Of a DNA stretch of 64,000 nucleotides, positions 63,432-64,000 are shown piece by piece. The position numbers were made by a program, and so were the translations under genes. The DNA is from Cellulosilyticum ruminicola JCM 14822 (GTDB lineage: Bacteria > Bacillota > Clostridia > Lachnospirales > Cellulosilyticaceae): NCBI RefSeq assembly GCF_001311925.1, contig NZ_BBCG01000006.1, forward strand, positions 47,294-111,293, written 5' to 3'. Under the pieces are notes generated by a model. That model was not told the origin of the DNA. It ran no database searches and saw only the letters and a program-made list of their open reading frames with translations. Within the stretch, counting starts at the first letter, position 1. The number at the start of each line of letters is the position of its first letter.

Positions 63432-63602
63432 AGTATCCCCTCACTTATATCTCCTTTATTTAGAGTTTATCCTAAGATTATGTATATTCTTCCAATTTTA
63501 ATATATGTTAAAAAACTATTAAATTATTAGCATTTTTTGGTAGTTTGCATATTATAGAAGTGAGTGAGATTACTCAAATCAAACTATGGAAGGGGCTTAT
63601 TA

Positions 63603-64000
63603 ATGGGTACTAAATCTAATAACTCACATAAACCAAGTTGTAAAGCAGCATTAGATTTCATTGATGTAATTGATGAAACGCTTGATAACTTTTATGATAA
63701 AATTGATAATAACCATGGCAACTGTAGTCCTGATAATAAAAATATTTATAAAGCTGCATTTGAATTCGTAGACTGTGTAAAAGATGCTCTCGACGATTTC
63801 TATTTCGATTTTAGCGACTATAGTAGTTGTCCTCAAAACTCTGACTCTTATAGCTACTCTAACGATGACTTCTCTGATGAATTCCCTCATGCATACAGTT
63901 CTGATACCTCTTCTTACAATAAATCTTATAATAATTCTTCTAGAAGCTACTCATATGGTGATTCTTCTGCTCGCTATTCTTCTGACAGTTATTCTAGCGA
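63603..64000 (+). CDS. Ser/Tyr/Asp-rich protein of unknown function (3' end outside window)
   Basis: An open frame of 132 codons starts MGTKSNNSHKPSCKAALDF, with AAGGGG seven bases before it, and is still open at the window end. Residues about 13-36 and 48-71 are an imperfect tandem duplication (KAALDFIDVIDETLDNFYDK and KAAFEFVDCVKDALDDFYFD) that could form acidic amphipathic helices. From about 72 the sequence is low-complexity Ser/Tyr/Asp/Asn. No signal peptide is visible. I do not recognise it. Confidence 0.65.
   Translation, partial: MGTKSNNSHKPSCKAALDFIDVIDETLDNFYDKIDNNHGNCSPDNKNIYKAAFEFVDCVKDALDDFYFDFSDYSSCPQNSDSYSYSNDDFSDEFPHAYSSDTSSYNKSYNNSSRSYSYGDSSARYSSDSYSS

Noticed and set aside
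63651..63890. Minus-strand open frame opposite the Ser/Tyr/Asp-rich gene
   Set aside because: It is the complement of a low-complexity coding region; the plus-strand frame has a ribosome site and a convincing start.

Overview
The window is AT-rich bacterial chromosome. Spore maturation genes (spmA/spmB), an AbrB/SpoVT regulator, a T-box leader, a cobalamin-dependent methionine synthase split in the clostridial manner and many intrinsic terminators point to an anaerobic, spore-forming Firmicute of class Clostridia. A secreted GH74 xyloglucanase carrying X2 modules and a CBM3 suggests a plant-cell-wall degrader; a Cellulosilyticum-like Lachnospirales organism is my best guess, from recall only. 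No rRNA, tRNA, CRISPR array, insertion sequence or prophage was seen.

Layout. 1-7.9 kb: F-type ATP synthase operon on the minus strand (atpZ-I-B-c3-E-F-H-A-G-D-C). It has two c-subunit genes: an ordinary one-hairpin AtpE with Na+-type residues, and a three-hairpin c protein in which only one hairpin keeps the ion-binding glutamate. 8-15 kb: wecB, then a minus-strand run yihY-mpg-metF-(MetH activation protein)-metH. 15-21 kb: cardiolipin synthase, then pncB-plsC-fapA. 21-28 kb: DMT transporter, a T-box leader and ileS, and an ammonium transporter fused to a P-II domain. 28-36 kb: GH74 enzyme, corA behind a long structured leader with a tiny upstream ORF, an unannotated 51-residue protein, metY, and an unknown membrane protein. 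36-49 kb: a CadA-like metal ATPase with three tandem HMA domains and an ArsR/SmtB-type operator, then apeB, glgP, a USP-like protein, sua5, rpiB, upp, tagO and a zinc phospholipase C-like protein. 49-59 kb: Na/Pi symporter, aconitase-family hydratase, and a four-gene operon joining a RelA/SpoT-domain protein of unknown C-terminus, a receiver-only response regulator, a YesM-type kinase and a membrane-anchored solute-binding protein. 59-64 kb: abrB, spmAB, a MORN-repeat protein, a DUF4358 lipoprotein followed by a decayed MBOAT gene, a YkvI-type permease, and a Ser/Tyr/Asp-rich protein running off the end.

A strong quality signal runs through the window. At least nine otherwise intact genes (EamA, ileS, amt, GH74, a membrane protein, apeB, upp, the hydratase, spmA) are each split by a single-base indel, several of them in a homopolymer. 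I treat these as probable sequence errors and annotate the reconstructed genes across the break. The MBOAT remnant, by contrast, also has a nonsense codon and has lost most of its length, so it is probably genuine decay.

How the genes fit together. The ATP synthase c-ring, Na/Pi symporter and Na+-type c residues fit sodium-linked energetics. wecB and tagO would feed wall-polymer synthesis (UDP-ManNAc and the lipid-linked GlcNAc starter). metF, metH, its activation protein and metY form a methionine/one-carbon group. The best candidate for an undescribed system is the RelA/SpoT-RR-HK-SBP operon; the corA leader is second.
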